A stretch of 58,000 nt of DNA from Cryptomeria japonica (Eukaryota; Streptophyta; Pinopsida; Cupressales; Cupressaceae): positions 696,578,083-696,636,082 of the forward strand of contig NC_081412.1 in assembly GCF_030272615.1 (NCBI RefSeq). Reading direction: 5' to 3'. The position numbers were made by a program, and so were the translations under genes. Every line of letters begins with the position of its first letter. Position 1 is the stretch's first letter. The notes under the pieces are model-generated. The model saw only the letters and a list, made by a program, of their open reading frames with translations. It searched no databases and was not told the origin of the DNA. This document shows, piece after piece, positions 9,869-20,830 of the stretch.

Positions 9869-11161
9869 TTAGGACTGGAAGTAATGCTTGAGATACCTCC
9901 CATTGACAGGTAATGGGACGTCTTCCCTAGTTAAGGTCTTCAATTTGGATGCATTTTCTCCTAGAATCTCAGAGATTTGGTAAGGGCCCTTCCATAGCTT
10001 GTCAAATTTATCATGTTCGCCCTTCTTTTCATGTGCTTTATCCCAGTATAAGGCAAGATCCGAGATCCGGAACGCCTTGACTCTAGCCTGCCTATTGAAC
10101 CATCTTTTGACAACTCCCTGATGCTTTGCAAAATTTTCCAAGGCTTGATCTCTCTTTTCCTCAAGATTCAGCAGTTGCGTTAATCGAGCTTGGACAACGT
10201 CGGTGTCCTCCATGTATTCTTGGATAAACCTTAAGGTTGGGATCCTAAGTTGCATAGGGAATACTGGGTCTTGACCATAAACTAGGAAGTAAGGTGAAAT
10301 CCCTAACGCGTTCTTGGTCTTGATCCGATCTGCCCAAAGGGCAAATCTTAGTTGGGTATGCCGTTCTCTTGGACTTCTCTCTAGCAATTTCTTGATTACA
10401 CTGAGTAGGTTTTTGTTTGTCGACTTAGCTAACCCATTACCCTGAGGGTAATAATTGGATGAAAATTTAAGGGTTATACCGTACTCAAAAGCCCAATTTG
10501 AAAATCTCAATGATGTGAAAGCCGAGTGAGCCATTGTCGCAAACCAATGCATAAGGACACCCAAACCTCATTAATCACCCAAACCAATGTTTTCTTCAAG
10601 GAATTTAATCACGGCCTCATTAGTGCATACCTTGAGAGCTTGAGCCTCCGACCATCTGGTACAATAGTCAGTAGCAGTGATGATATACCTGTGCTGTGCC
10701 GAGGATGCGGGGTTGATGACACCAATAAAATCCATTCCCCATTTTGCAAATGGTCTTGCTTCGATCACTGGATTGAGCAGCATGGCAGGATTCTTCTCTC
10801 TGAAAGCGGCTACTTGGCAAGTGTGACAAGTCTTGACATGATCAAATGTATCTTTGAATAGAGTGGGCCAGTAATATCCGGCTCTCAGAATTTGATGGGC
10901 TGTGGCCAGGTTAGCACCATGTCCTGTACCAAACTTGGAGTGAAAATGTTCAATTATTTGTTTGGCTTCTTCATTGCCAACACATCTTAGATATATTCCT
11001 TCGTGATTCCTGCGATATAGGATGGATCCTTGAAGTATATAATGCTGACACTTTAACCTCCATGCTCTCTTCTGAGTGGGTGTCATATGAGCAGGGCATT
11101 TGTGGTTGAGCAGGTAGGTCACAATTTCCTTGTACCATTCATTTGGGGTGACATCATCCAA
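9869..11161 (-). pseudogene. Ty3/Gypsy integrase, frameshifted
   Basis: Minus-strand integrase in two pieces: 11161-10571 and 10564-9869. The first contains the zinc-binding N-terminus (His pair, then 'CHTCQ' near 10830) and the first catalytic Asp in 'WGMDFIG' near 10740. The second holds the rest of the core and the C-terminus, ending 'NGRYLKHYFQS'. A frameshift around 10570-10530 cuts through the second catalytic Asp region. The third catalytic residue, normally Glu in the 'NGxxE' motif, reads Lys ('NGLAKSTN' near 10430). It would insert element cDNA if intact; this copy cannot be active. Confidence 0.92.
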
Positions 11162-11224
11162 TTCATAAACTTGCTGGACTAACCCGGGCCTGTCAACTGC
11201 CAGTGTCTGAGCTAAAGCCTGCCC

Positions 11225-11865
11225 TCAAACAAGTTTCATAGGCTGGATTTCAATATCAAATTCTTGAATAATGGCGACCCACTTGCCTCTTCTCTCGCCC
11301 AATTCATTTTGCATAAGGAGGGCTTTTACTGCTGCGTCGGGCACAATTGCATGAACTTTGGCCCTCAAGAGGTAATGTCTGAACTTTTTGATGGCTTTGA
11401 CCAATGCATAGGCCTGTTTTTCAATATTAGGATATTTGAGTTCTGCATCCTTCAATGGGGTGCTCATGAATGCAATCGGGTTTTCATCTCTTTCTTCACT
11501 CCTTTGTGTGAGGATAGCTGCACAAGTATATTCAGAGGCAAATGAATACAGATAGAAAGGTTTCATATAGTCAGGACTGATCAGTACTGGAGCCTTTGCA
11601 ATTGTTGACTTTATCTCCTCGAATGCTCTCTTGGCCTGTGCCGTCCATTCTATTTTGCGTCCTTCTTCAACATCTCGTTCAATGGTCTGACTATTTCGGC
11701 AAACCCTGTGATAAATTTTCTGACAAAATTGATTTTGCCAAAGAATGATTTGAGTTCCTTCTTACTGGCTGGTAGGTTGATGGTTGATATAGCTTTTACT
11801 CTATCAGGATCAATAGAGATACCCTTCTCTGAAATGACATGTCCTAGCAACTTTCCTTCTGTCAC
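11225..11865 (-). pseudogene. Ty3/Gypsy RT C-terminus and RNase H
   Basis: Minus strand. 11865-11650 carries the end of RT ('GHVISEKGI...FFGKINFVRKFI', thumb/connection). 11566-11225 carries RNase H with 'ILTQRS', 'NIEKQAYALVKAIKKFRHYLL'. A TAG and a frame change separate the pieces near 11650. RNase H removes the RNA strand during reverse transcription. It continues from the RT fragment at 12614-11862 in a different frame. Confidence 0.9.
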
Positions 11866-12614
11866 CCCAAATATGCATTTTTTAGGATTGAGGGAAACAC
11901 CATATCTTCTACACCTTTGGAAACACCATATCTTCTACACCTTTGGAAGACTTTTCTTAAATCATCCACATGATCTTCCCTTTTCCTGGAGAATACAGTG
12001 ATATCGTCCATGTATATGATGATGCATTTCCCAATCAAATCTCTGAAAGCGATATCCATGGCTCTCTGAAAGGTTGCCCCGGCATTGATAAGTCCAAAAG
12101 GCATTCTTTTGTATGCAAATGTTCCCCACTTGGTAGTGAAAGCGGTCTTTAATCGATCTTCAGGTGCTACCAATACTTGATTAAAACCTGAATATCCATC
12201 CAGAAATGACATCATTTGTGATCCGTTGACAATTTGCAATACTTCGTCCAGCGATGGCAGTGGATAATTATCCTTCTCTGAAGCTCGATTGAGATTTCTG
12301 AAATCGACACACAATCTGATCTCTCCATTCTTTTTCTTGACAGGGACCAGGTTGGCTACCCACATCGAATGTCTTACTGGAAAGATGATTTTAGCTGAGA
12401 GCAACTTCTTAACCTCTTGATATATTAAAGGTTCTAGTAAAGGATTGACTGGCCTTTGTCTTTGTCTGAAAGGTTTGCTTCGTGGTTTCAGAGGGATTGT
12501 ATGAGTGATGATTGCAGTGTCATAAGTTTTGACACTGCCCAAGCATATTGGCTGATCAAAGGCAAAGTCTGCCCTAGCTGGGAAGTTGGCTAGATAGATA
12601 TGAAGTCCGCCCAA
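11862..12614 (-). pseudogene. Ty3/Gypsy reverse transcriptase, 5'-truncated
   Basis: Minus-strand RT palm and fingers: 'VPVKKKNGEIRLCVDFRNLN', 'LDGYSGFNQV', 'MPFGLINAGATFQ', and the catalytic 'YMDD' near 12015. Gag, protease and the RT N-terminus are missing: sequence upstream of about 12600 switches to the repeat-rich LTR-like region. A 26-bp tandem duplication at about 11897-11948 shifts the frame just after 'RCRRYG'. The RT/RNase H/integrase order is that of Ty3/Gypsy. Confidence 0.93.
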
Positions 12615-13480
12615 GAGGAAGGTTGTTCAATCAGCCTTCAAGTCTGCTCAAGGTAGGGACTTCCAATGTCCAAGCCATCATGAACTCCGCTCAATCTAGG
12701 AATTTCCAATGTCCAAGCCATCATGAAGTCCTCCAAGAAAAATATTTAGAAAATTGGCCGAGTGTTGATACCAAGGGGAGAAAAAATTCAGAAAATTGGC
12801 CAAGTGCTGATACCGTGGAGAATAAAATTTCAAAATTTGTTTTAAGTGTCAAAGAAATTCCCTAAGCAAGAAGCAAATCCGCCCAAGGAAGATGAAGGAA
12901 AATTTGGCTAAAGTGTTGGTGGATTGAAAGAAAAGTTGAAAATGTCGAACCAATTATGAATTTCGCTCAAGAAATGTCCAATCCAAAGTCCGCCCACCTA
13001 TGTAAGAAGTGGCAAGACATCTACAAAGTCCGCCCCAAGCTTGTCAAGGCTATGATAAAGTCTGCCAAGGAAAAGAGTCAAGAAAAATGTCCAAACACTT
13101 GTCAAATCCGCCCCATCCAAGGAGAGAGAGTAAGGTTGGATGGTGAGACAAGCCTAAAGTCCGCCCATATAAGGAAGGTGTCTAAATATTCATGAGGTTT
13201 GCCTATGGTTGAAAGACTATGAAATTTGGCATAGACACGAAGATGATCAAGTTCGCCAAAGAGAAGGAAAAGATGGCTTGAAGAGGTTAAAGTCCGTCCA
13301 ACACCTAGAGAAGTTGGCCAATCAACCTACACATGACTAGACATCTACGAAGTTTGCCTAGGGGAAGTTGAAGGTAGAAAGGTAAAATGGCACAAAGTTA
13401 GGATGTCCAAACATGTGCAAAGTCTGCCATGACTAGAGAATGATGGCAAGATTACCAATTCGGCGTAGCAAGAGACCAAA
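12600..13480 (+). repeat. Degenerate short repeats built on 'aagtccgccca'
   Basis: About 15 variants of 'aagtccgcccaa' occur at irregular 35-60 bp intervals (for example 12602, 12643, 12682, 12724, 12869, 12978, 13026, 13060, 13104, 13150, 13240, 13290, 13346, 13420). Linkers diverge. The ORFs here are not convincing genes. The truncation of the Gypsy pol falls on the first copy, so the motif may have been the breakpoint. The array probably belongs to the U3 of the plus-strand LTR-like region. Confidence 0.7.
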
Positions 13481-13816
13481 TTCACCATGAAAGAGGAAAA
13501 TGGCTATATGAAACAGACAAATTGGACAAGAAGCATGAGATCCACCATTGAAAGATCAATCAAGATTGAAAGGGTTGGAAAATAAAGCTTGACACCTAAA
13601 TTTTTTTTATATTTGTTCCAACATAGAGAATTATTTTCAAGGGGAAAATAAATTCAGCACTTAGAGAATTTTTGAACACACGAAAATTTTTGAACAAATG
13701 AATTTCTAAAGACTCTTTGCCAACACATACACCTACCTAAGGAAGGAAAGAAATTTCCAAAGTTCAACCCAAGTGTTGGAATTTGCCAAGAGAAAAAAAA
13801 ATAAAAATGGCTTAGT
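13481..13816. other. Non-coding part of LTR-like U3
   Basis: AT-rich, A-runs, no coding signal. Phrases such as 'aagtgttgg' recur here and in the neighbouring repeats. Confidence 0.5.
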
Positions 13817-14046
13817 ATGGAATTTTTCCACAACAAAAGAATCAACTTTTGACTAAGTGTTGGAGAGGAAATAGGAAGAAAGAAGAAGAAAAAAGAGGAA
13901 AAGTAAAGAAGAAATGAATAAAAAAATGGTTATGGAATTTTTCCACAACAAAACAATCAACTTTTGACTAAGTGTTGGAGAGGAAACAGGAAGAAAGAAG
14001 AAGAAAAAAGAAGGAAAGTAAAGAGTAAATGAATAAATTCCTTGTT
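13817..14046. repeat. 115-bp tandem duplication
   Basis: Copy 1 is 13817-13931 and copy 2 is 13932-14046, both starting 'atggaatttttccacaacaa' and including a purine-rich 'gaagaaagaagaagaaaaaag' stretch. There are a few substitutions and small indels between copies. Confidence 0.85.
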
Positions 14047-15532
14047 CGAGAGTGGAGTTCATCCTAGTTATCACAAGCCAAATTCAAAATTGAGGGCAGA
14101 TCCACAAACAGAGTGCGTCCGAGCATAGAGATGGCTAAAATCTTGGCTAAGTGTTAGAGGGTTTGCATGAAGGTGTCGCAAAATGAAATTGAATAGCCAA
14201 AATTTGGCGAAGTATGGGAAATACCTCATAGAGAAAATTCCAAATTCCTTCATTGTGGCGAAGACAGAAGAATTTTTCTCCAAATTCAGGGCAAATGAAA
14301 GAATTTTGTCTTCAAACTTGGCAAAAATATAGAAAGGATATTTGGACTTCTTGAAGGATTTCATCTCCCCAAGAATTAAAAACAAGCTCCCAATCAGAAT
14401 CAGATAGTTGCAAGAAAAGTATTCCAAACAGATTTCCATTCTTAGACAATTTCTTGACACAAATTGGAGAATTCAAGGACCAATCAGATTGTTCCAGGTC
14501 AACATGTCCAGGTTCAATGAACCTGACTTATCCAAAAGCTTCTAGAAGGCACACTTCACAATGCAACAACCTTCTATTTTATTATTGGTTTTTATTTAGC
14601 AAGAAGGACAAGTGTCCTCAAATGTAATTTTCTCATTGGTCGAGGGGTAGCTAGTTGTAGCAAACCCTAATTAGGGTTATTTTTGTAATCTCGGTTGTTG
14701 ATTCAAAATCAATCTTGGCCATTGAATTGTAATTGAGGAGCCTATAAATTGAGCTCGCCCCTCATTTGTAAAACATGGGAGCATGTTGCAAAACATGTTA
14801 AGATAAGTAAATTGTTGTTTATGACTGCCAAAGTAATAAGTAATGCATTGTTCAAATTGATGGTGATTACTTCTATTATTTTGGAGTTTACATGGTTCTT
14901 ATCCCCCATCATAGTTTAGATTTTATTTCATGTATGTTAGACGAATGCAAGATTTGATAAGTATTGATTTACGATGAATCTTCCTCTCATACTTTTGATG
15001 AACAAATGATTTTTGTTCATTGTGTAAAGTTAGTCTGAGCTTACTTTGTGGATGCTTAACTTCTGTCTTGATAAATATTGTTCGATTTGATGGTATTTAT
15101 TCATGACATGAAAATCTTAAGCACATCCCTTGAAGATTGGACCCACTTTGTATAGTTGTCCTAGCGTGACGAAGCGAAGCGTTGTTATTGGGTTCACCTA
15201 GTCAATACCGTCTCTTGAATTCTTAGGAATAGATTAGAACCTCTTAACCCTTATCTCATTTTCAATTTTCTTAAAGTCCATGATTCAAAACCCAAACGAT
15301 GGATCTTCATTGTGATTTGAATAAGCCAAGCGTAAGTCTCCCTTGTATTTCAGCATACATAACCTAGGTAGCTATCCAACACAAAGTTGCTCGTTTGCAC
15401 ATATAAACCTTGGAGTTGCCGTGTGGTCTTTTTCGCAATCTTGGCACACGTAGTGATTTTGTTCAAGAGAGGGTAGAGTATCCTTGGATATTTAATTCTA
15501 ATGTTCGATAGATGATAAAACGTGAACCAACA
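14047..15532 (+). mobile_element. Plus-strand LTR-like region with TATA box
   Basis: A promoter 'GCCTATAAATTGAGCTC' (TATA at 14743-14749) is followed by a leader-like, gene-free stretch and a possible LTR end 'GAACCAACA' at 15532. The upstream repeat arrays (12600-14046) fit a U3. No primer site or second copy is visible, so the limits are uncertain. Confidence 0.4.
14743..14749 (+). promoter_or_regulatory. TATA box of LTR-like region
   Basis: 'CCTATAAATTGAGCTCGCCC' resembles the 'CCTATAAATAGAGCTC' promoter at 36255, suggesting comparable plant LTR promoters. Confidence 0.5.
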
Positions 15533-16006
15533 GTACGCTAGACTGGGAAACTATGGGTGGGAAACCATCTTTAGTCTATTTAATAAGAGTTATATTCTGA
15601 CTTGTATCTTGCTATGACTTTAGTATAGTTTTGCAATTTATTTATTGATCCTTATCCCATTGTATATTATCTTTTGTGATGCAGCCTTTGACAAAAGTAG
15701 CGCGTGTTAATATCCCTTGAAGTGTACTGTAACTCAATAAATGGCCAGTATTCCATTAGGTGATACTTTATGAGACAATGAGTGATAAAAACATTGTAAT
15801 AATTTAATTTGTGTCAGATGCTAAGGACCAGTTGAGTTTTAAAAATTAATAATATTTGAGTAAACTTTATAGTAAACTATCCCTATTTATTTTTTTAAGC
15901 TAAATATTTAAATTGATTGTAGGAATGATTGAATTAGATGTATGTTTCAAATTGTTAATGTTATTAGTTTCATTGCTATTGTTTTTTTATTCAAATTGTT
16001 TTGCAG
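15533..16006 (+). other. Intron sequence upstream of the ACBP ankyrin exon
   Basis: AT-rich, with no other exon seen. It ends with a pyrimidine-rich tract and 'TTTTGCAG' at 15999-16006, the acceptor of the next exon. Confidence 0.6.
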
Positions 16007-16104
16007 ATAGTCAAGGTAGGACTGCTTTGCACTGGGCTGCAGATCGTGGTCAGTTGAAGACTCTTGAAATTCTTGTTTCAAAAGGAGCAGATATTAATGC
16101 TAAG
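16007..16104 (+). CDS. ACBP-like protein with ankyrin repeats, internal exon
   Basis: The exon encodes a complete ankyrin repeat: 'DSQGRTALHWAADRGQLKTL' followed by 'EILVSKGADINAK'. The pattern and the next exon match the C-terminal ankyrin region of plant class II acyl-CoA-binding proteins (ACBP1/ACBP2 type), which bind acyl-CoA esters through an N-terminal domain and contact partner proteins through the ankyrins. Acceptor 'TTTTGCAG|AT' and donor 'AAG|GTGTGT' are canonical. The exon enters one base into a codon (the Asp codon is split G|AT) and leaves at a codon boundary. The membrane anchor, acyl-CoA-binding domain and first ankyrin segment are not in the window. The family call rests on this exon plus 27355-27522. 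Confidence 0.85.
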
Positions 16105-16489
16105 GTGTGTTTTAGCATAGCCATTGCGCTTGTTTATTATCAGATTTTTTAAACTTTTTTATTAATCTCTAAGGTATTTTGTATAATAATTCTAGTATCT
16201 TATCTGAAAATGATGCAATTTGAGTTTGACATGGCTAGAAAATAGAATTCAGATAAACTACCTGCCTTGCTAGTTACATGATGCTATGCTACCATAATAT
16301 AATGCATTATATTCTAACAAATGTTAAGATCTTCACAAATGTAAATATGATGCACATTTCTGATTGGAATTAGTTCAAATTGGACAAATGAAACTTTGAA
16401 GTTTGAAGTGAACATTAACAATTTGACTTGAACAATGAAAATCAATTGTCGAATTCAAAATTTATATTAATTCAACATTTCATAATGAT

Positions 16490-17690
16490 TATAATGAGTA
16501 CAATGATGTCAATATAAAAATGGAGTGAAGTGAGGCCTCTAAGCTTCCCCAAGCTCCTCATCAACAAAATTGCTAAAGTGGACATGGTCAAGTTTGCCAA
16601 ACTAATAATAACAACCAGCCCTGTGAGTAACTGTAGCATCCTCATCAGTCTGTGTTGGCTCCTCTTGGCAGTCAATGAGATGCAAAACACTATGTACAGC
16701 CACAGGCTTCTCTCTTCTCCTAGAGGTAAGTTTGTTCCTCTTTAGAGAGTGGATGAAGCTATAAGTAGACTCGTTCCTCTTAGCAACAAAAGAACTAGAA
16801 ACCTCAGACAGCAATGAAATGGCTAGAGGTGGTAGTCAAAGAAATCGGTCCGTGGCAATTCTACTACAAACTGAGTCTTCTTGTGCCATAGTTGCCAGAT
16901 CCATCTTGGCCACCTAAGAATGACCCATAAGAGGTGCGAATTTTGCCCACTCAATAAAAATGTTGTTGGCCTCTATAGGATCATCATCATACATCTTTTC
17001 AATGGCCCTAAAGAACCTTGCCTTCACTTACATCTTGTATGTGTGTAACTTTACAATGAAATTAGGCTGAATGTGCTCATTGTAGAATGCTAATGTGCAG
17101 TCCTTTTCTTGCATGACAACTGACATCTGGTTAAGCATAGTATCAATGCACTCATACACCTCTCCAAGGCTAGGTGCACTGGAATCCCCATATCTAATTA
17201 TCGCGTGGCTGGTTCTGATGACCCAGTGACCAATGAGAAGAGGAAAATACAAGTGCAATTGCATCATCTTCACACCATCGACACCCCATAGCTTACATAT
17301 CTCAGCCCCGAATTTGAGGTTTTGCTAGGCTTCCTAAAAACTTACATCCTTCCACACCTTTTCCAAGGATATTAAAGAGGTGGGCATTAACTTTAGTAAT
17401 GCCACCCTAAAATTCTCAAGGCCACAAAAGTGGCACTTCCACAACATTGTGCCCCCAAGATGTGCCTTGTAAAGTTGTTACAAATTGTTTCAAAGGAGAC
17501 TTAGGATCAAACGGACCCTTAGCAAAATCTGCGAGTAATATGGAGGGGAAATTCATACTTGTAGCTACACTTGCAATGGAACTGGTGGTTTGGGTTTCAC
17601 CATTATGGTCACCCCTCTGAGCCTCAACCTTAGATGCATTATTGGATTCAGTACTTTCACTCTCTCAACCTCATTCTCACTCATGCTATG
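16490..17690 (-). pseudogene. hAT transposase relic (BED finger plus C-terminal dimerisation part)
   Basis: Minus strand. A BED zinc finger remains at about 17441-17341: 'WKCHFC', then after a frameshift 'VNAHLFNILGKGVEGC'. The C-terminal region follows at 17273-17028 ('GDSSAPSLGEVYECIDTM') and, after stops, 'EANNIFIEWAKFA' and the hAT dimerisation motif 'FVAKRNESTYSFIHSLKRNKL' near 16770-16710, where the usual Trp of 'ERNWSTY' reads Glu. The central DDE-bearing part is missing, so the element is an internally deleted derivative. Terminal inverted repeats were not located. Confidence 0.85.
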
Positions 17691-17699
17691 AGAACTCGT

Positions 17700-19560
17700 A
17701 ATGACATTGCAATAAACAATATAAATTTAACGAGTTTATAATTTTAAAATTAGAATTCAGACTATGCATGCAACATAATGCAAAGGATTAAGACAGATTT
17801 TTTTTTTTTTTTTTTCAATTAACACAAAGTGCAAAAGCATACACAAATAAACAACTTTATCAACCAAGGATTTCACTTTTGTTTTTCTTATTTCAGGTTG
17901 CACGAAGTGCAGAAGCAGAGGATACATAAAAGTTCCATCCTAGTTTGACAAAACAATAAATTTGAATATATGAAGTTTAAATTGCCATTTTCAATTTCCA
18001 AAATGGTAAAATTAAATAAAAAAAAGTAAAAAATGACAACCATGTCTATTGTAACATGCCACTAATTCTATACTTGAAAAAAATAAATTACTATCTATAT
18101 TAAGATAAAACTTGAACATTTCAAAATAAAACATAACTACTTCAGCTGAAATTGAAAACTAACTAACTAACTGCTCTTCAACATAATAAGAATCTAAATG
18201 ATTCACCTGAAAGGAAGTTAATCTTTTATTGAGCGTTAACATGGAACATATATCATTATACTATTCAATATGGAAAAGAATTTAATATGATAACTTTCAT
18301 TTTCAAAGGAAGTATAAAAGTTCAAAGATTACAATTCATTTAGCTTTCCAACTGGAACTTTCTGTATCAAGCCTCGACATAGTCTGGAAGAGGGAGAGCA
18401 TCATCAAGTGGCCCTACCCTTCACGAGGGTGTAGACTAAGGACTAGATTTAGTTGCCATCTGAGTCTGGTGTTTAGAATCTATATGTATGTAGTTAATCA
18501 CACACTATATGTACCTCTTGACTAGTATGACCATTCTGACTAGAAGGTGTATCCAATTCATGTGAACCGATGGTCGCATGCTTAATGCAACACTACCCTG
18601 GCTAAGGTTTTTACATTGCAAGCATGTTCAACACGCTGTCAGTATTCAGCACCCTTGCTTGACTTGTATATTCAAATTCTTGAGTTCAATTGACTCACTG
18701 GTTGCCAATCCACTAGACAACCAATTGATTAGTGTCCACTGATACTAGCTGTTTTAACCAATGAAGCAATAGTCTGCAAAATATCGCGATTATATCCGAT
18801 TAATCTTGAATCCTGGAGCTAGCTGATTTATTCCCCGAAAAAATCCCAATTCATGAAAAAATCGTTTTCCAAGCGTTGACCCAATTTTCAAAGATTTTTT
18901 GTTTTTAAATTACATTAAAATCATGTTAAAAACCCCCAAAATGACAAAAAAGTGAAAAAAAATCATTGTAAAATCTTGCAAAACCCTAGAAGAAAGAGTG
19001 AAATTACTGAATTGGTTAGAAATAGGGTTGGTCTGAGACAAAATCAGAGTCAATGTGGAAATCAATGTTAAAAAAGTTTGTTAATTTGGCCGTTTTCGGG
19101 GAATTCATCATTCCCCACACTTGTTCAAACCAACGAGCTCAACAACCCAACAAAGGTAGAAAGCCCATGAGCTCAATGACCCAGTAGGGGTTTGAAACTT
19201 GGTGGCTACCTCACCAATGGAGTTTTTCTACCACAACACTAAACATTCAAAGACATGTTTAATATATGTAGATATAGATATATGATTTTTAATTTATAAT
19301 TGATATAGTTAATTTTTGCTCAATCAAAGACATACAATTCATTATGTGAGCAATATATCTAAAGTGCTCCACGGAATAAATCTGAATGACAACAAACAAG
19401 ATGACATTGTTGTAATAAAAGAGCCTCTAACACAATAATTAAAATTTGTCTCTACCTAAAATAGTAGTTGCAAGCTAGGTATTGCCAAAACCAGTGGCTT
19501 GCTAATCTTTTACTTCAGCTAAACAAATGCCTTTTGTTGAATTCTACCCCATATAAAAGA
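17700..19560. other. Intronic DNA, no gene seen
   Basis: AT-rich, with a T-run at about 17799-17816 and several A-runs. No coding signature found on either strand. Confidence 0.5.
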
Positions 19561-20830
19561 CTTACCAATTGTCATCAGGGAATATAAAGCTTTGCAGCTA
19601 TGGAATATGATTTGATAAGCTTTCTCAAATATTGAACTACCCCTGGAAAACTCCTTGCCTCAATCACAACGAAAGTCTTGGATCACTTCAAAATGGCTTC
19701 CACTTTTACTAAATTCCTAACTATTGTTGGATCTCTGTCTAATAAATTTTGATCTCAGCTACTTCATAGACTTAGTTAATCTTTGATCTCAGACTTAGAC
19801 AACTATTTGGTGACTGCCCTTTTAAAAAGTTAAATGAATATTTGCCTATGTAATCAGCAATTTGAATATAAACAACAAAAATCTATTTTCTACAATTCAT
19901 GGGTTAAACTCTTTGTCTCAATCACAATGAAAGTCTTGGATCACTTCAAAATGGCTTCCAATTTTACTAAAATCCTAACAATAGTTGGATCTCTGTCTGA
20001 TAAATTTTGATCTCAGCTACTTCATAAACTTATCTAATACCCCTAGAAAACTCCTTGCCTCAATCACAATGAAAGTCTTGGATCACTTCAAAATGGCTTC
20101 CACTTTTACTAAATTCCTAACAATAGTTGGATCTCAGTCTGATAAATTTTGGTCTTAGCTACTTCATAGTCTTAGACTCTGACAACTATTTGGTGTATAT
20201 GGTGACTGCCCTTTTAAAAAGTTAGATGAATATTTGCCTATGTAATCAGCAATATGAATATAAACAACAAAATCTATTTTCTATAATTCAAGGGTTAAAA
20301 CTCTATTTTCTTTACTCTATATCTCTATGCTATGGAAATGCCCTTAAGATTTAAAATAAAATTAGTTTGTGCCTATTTTTCTACAAATTTTTACAATTTT
20401 TTAAAATCCAATTTCTTACCCATTTTTTCAAAAAATCTTATACTTTTGGTTACTATGATATAAAGCATTGCAATTGTGGAATATATGATTTGATAAGCTT
20501 TCTAAAATATTGAATTAACCCTACAAAACTCCTTGCCTCAATCACAATGAAATCCTTGGATCACTTCAAAATGGCTTTCACTTTTACTATTTGTCTGTTA
20601 ACTTTTGATGTATGTTACATCATAGACTTAGTTAATATTTGATCTGACTTAGACAACTATTTGGTGTATTTGGTGACTGCCCTCTTAAAAAGTTAACTGA
20701 TTATTTGCCTATGTAATCAGTAATATGAATATAAACAACAAAAAAATATTTTCTACAATTCACGGGTTAAACTCTATTTTATTTGCTCTTTATATCTCTA
20801 TGCTATGGAAATGCCCTGAAGTTATTTAAA
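19561..20830. repeat. Four diverged local copies of a ~150-350 bp segment
   Basis: The phrase 'cttgcctcaatcacaatgaa' and the following 'tcttggatcacttcaaaatg' recur near 19655, 19910, 20055 and 20530 (some copies with substitutions). Copies 1, 3 and 4 also share a downstream block with 'acaactatttggtg' and 'tttgcctatgtaatcagcaa'; copies 1 and 4 share an upstream block 'gatttgataagctttct'. Order and length differ between copies, indicating repeated local duplication with deletions. Confidence 0.8.

Noticed and set aside
15913-16152. 79-codon ORF starting at 15913 as an independent small ankyrin gene
   Set aside because: The codons before 16007 and after 16104 are AT-rich intron sequence; canonical splice sites delimit the ankyrin part exactly.
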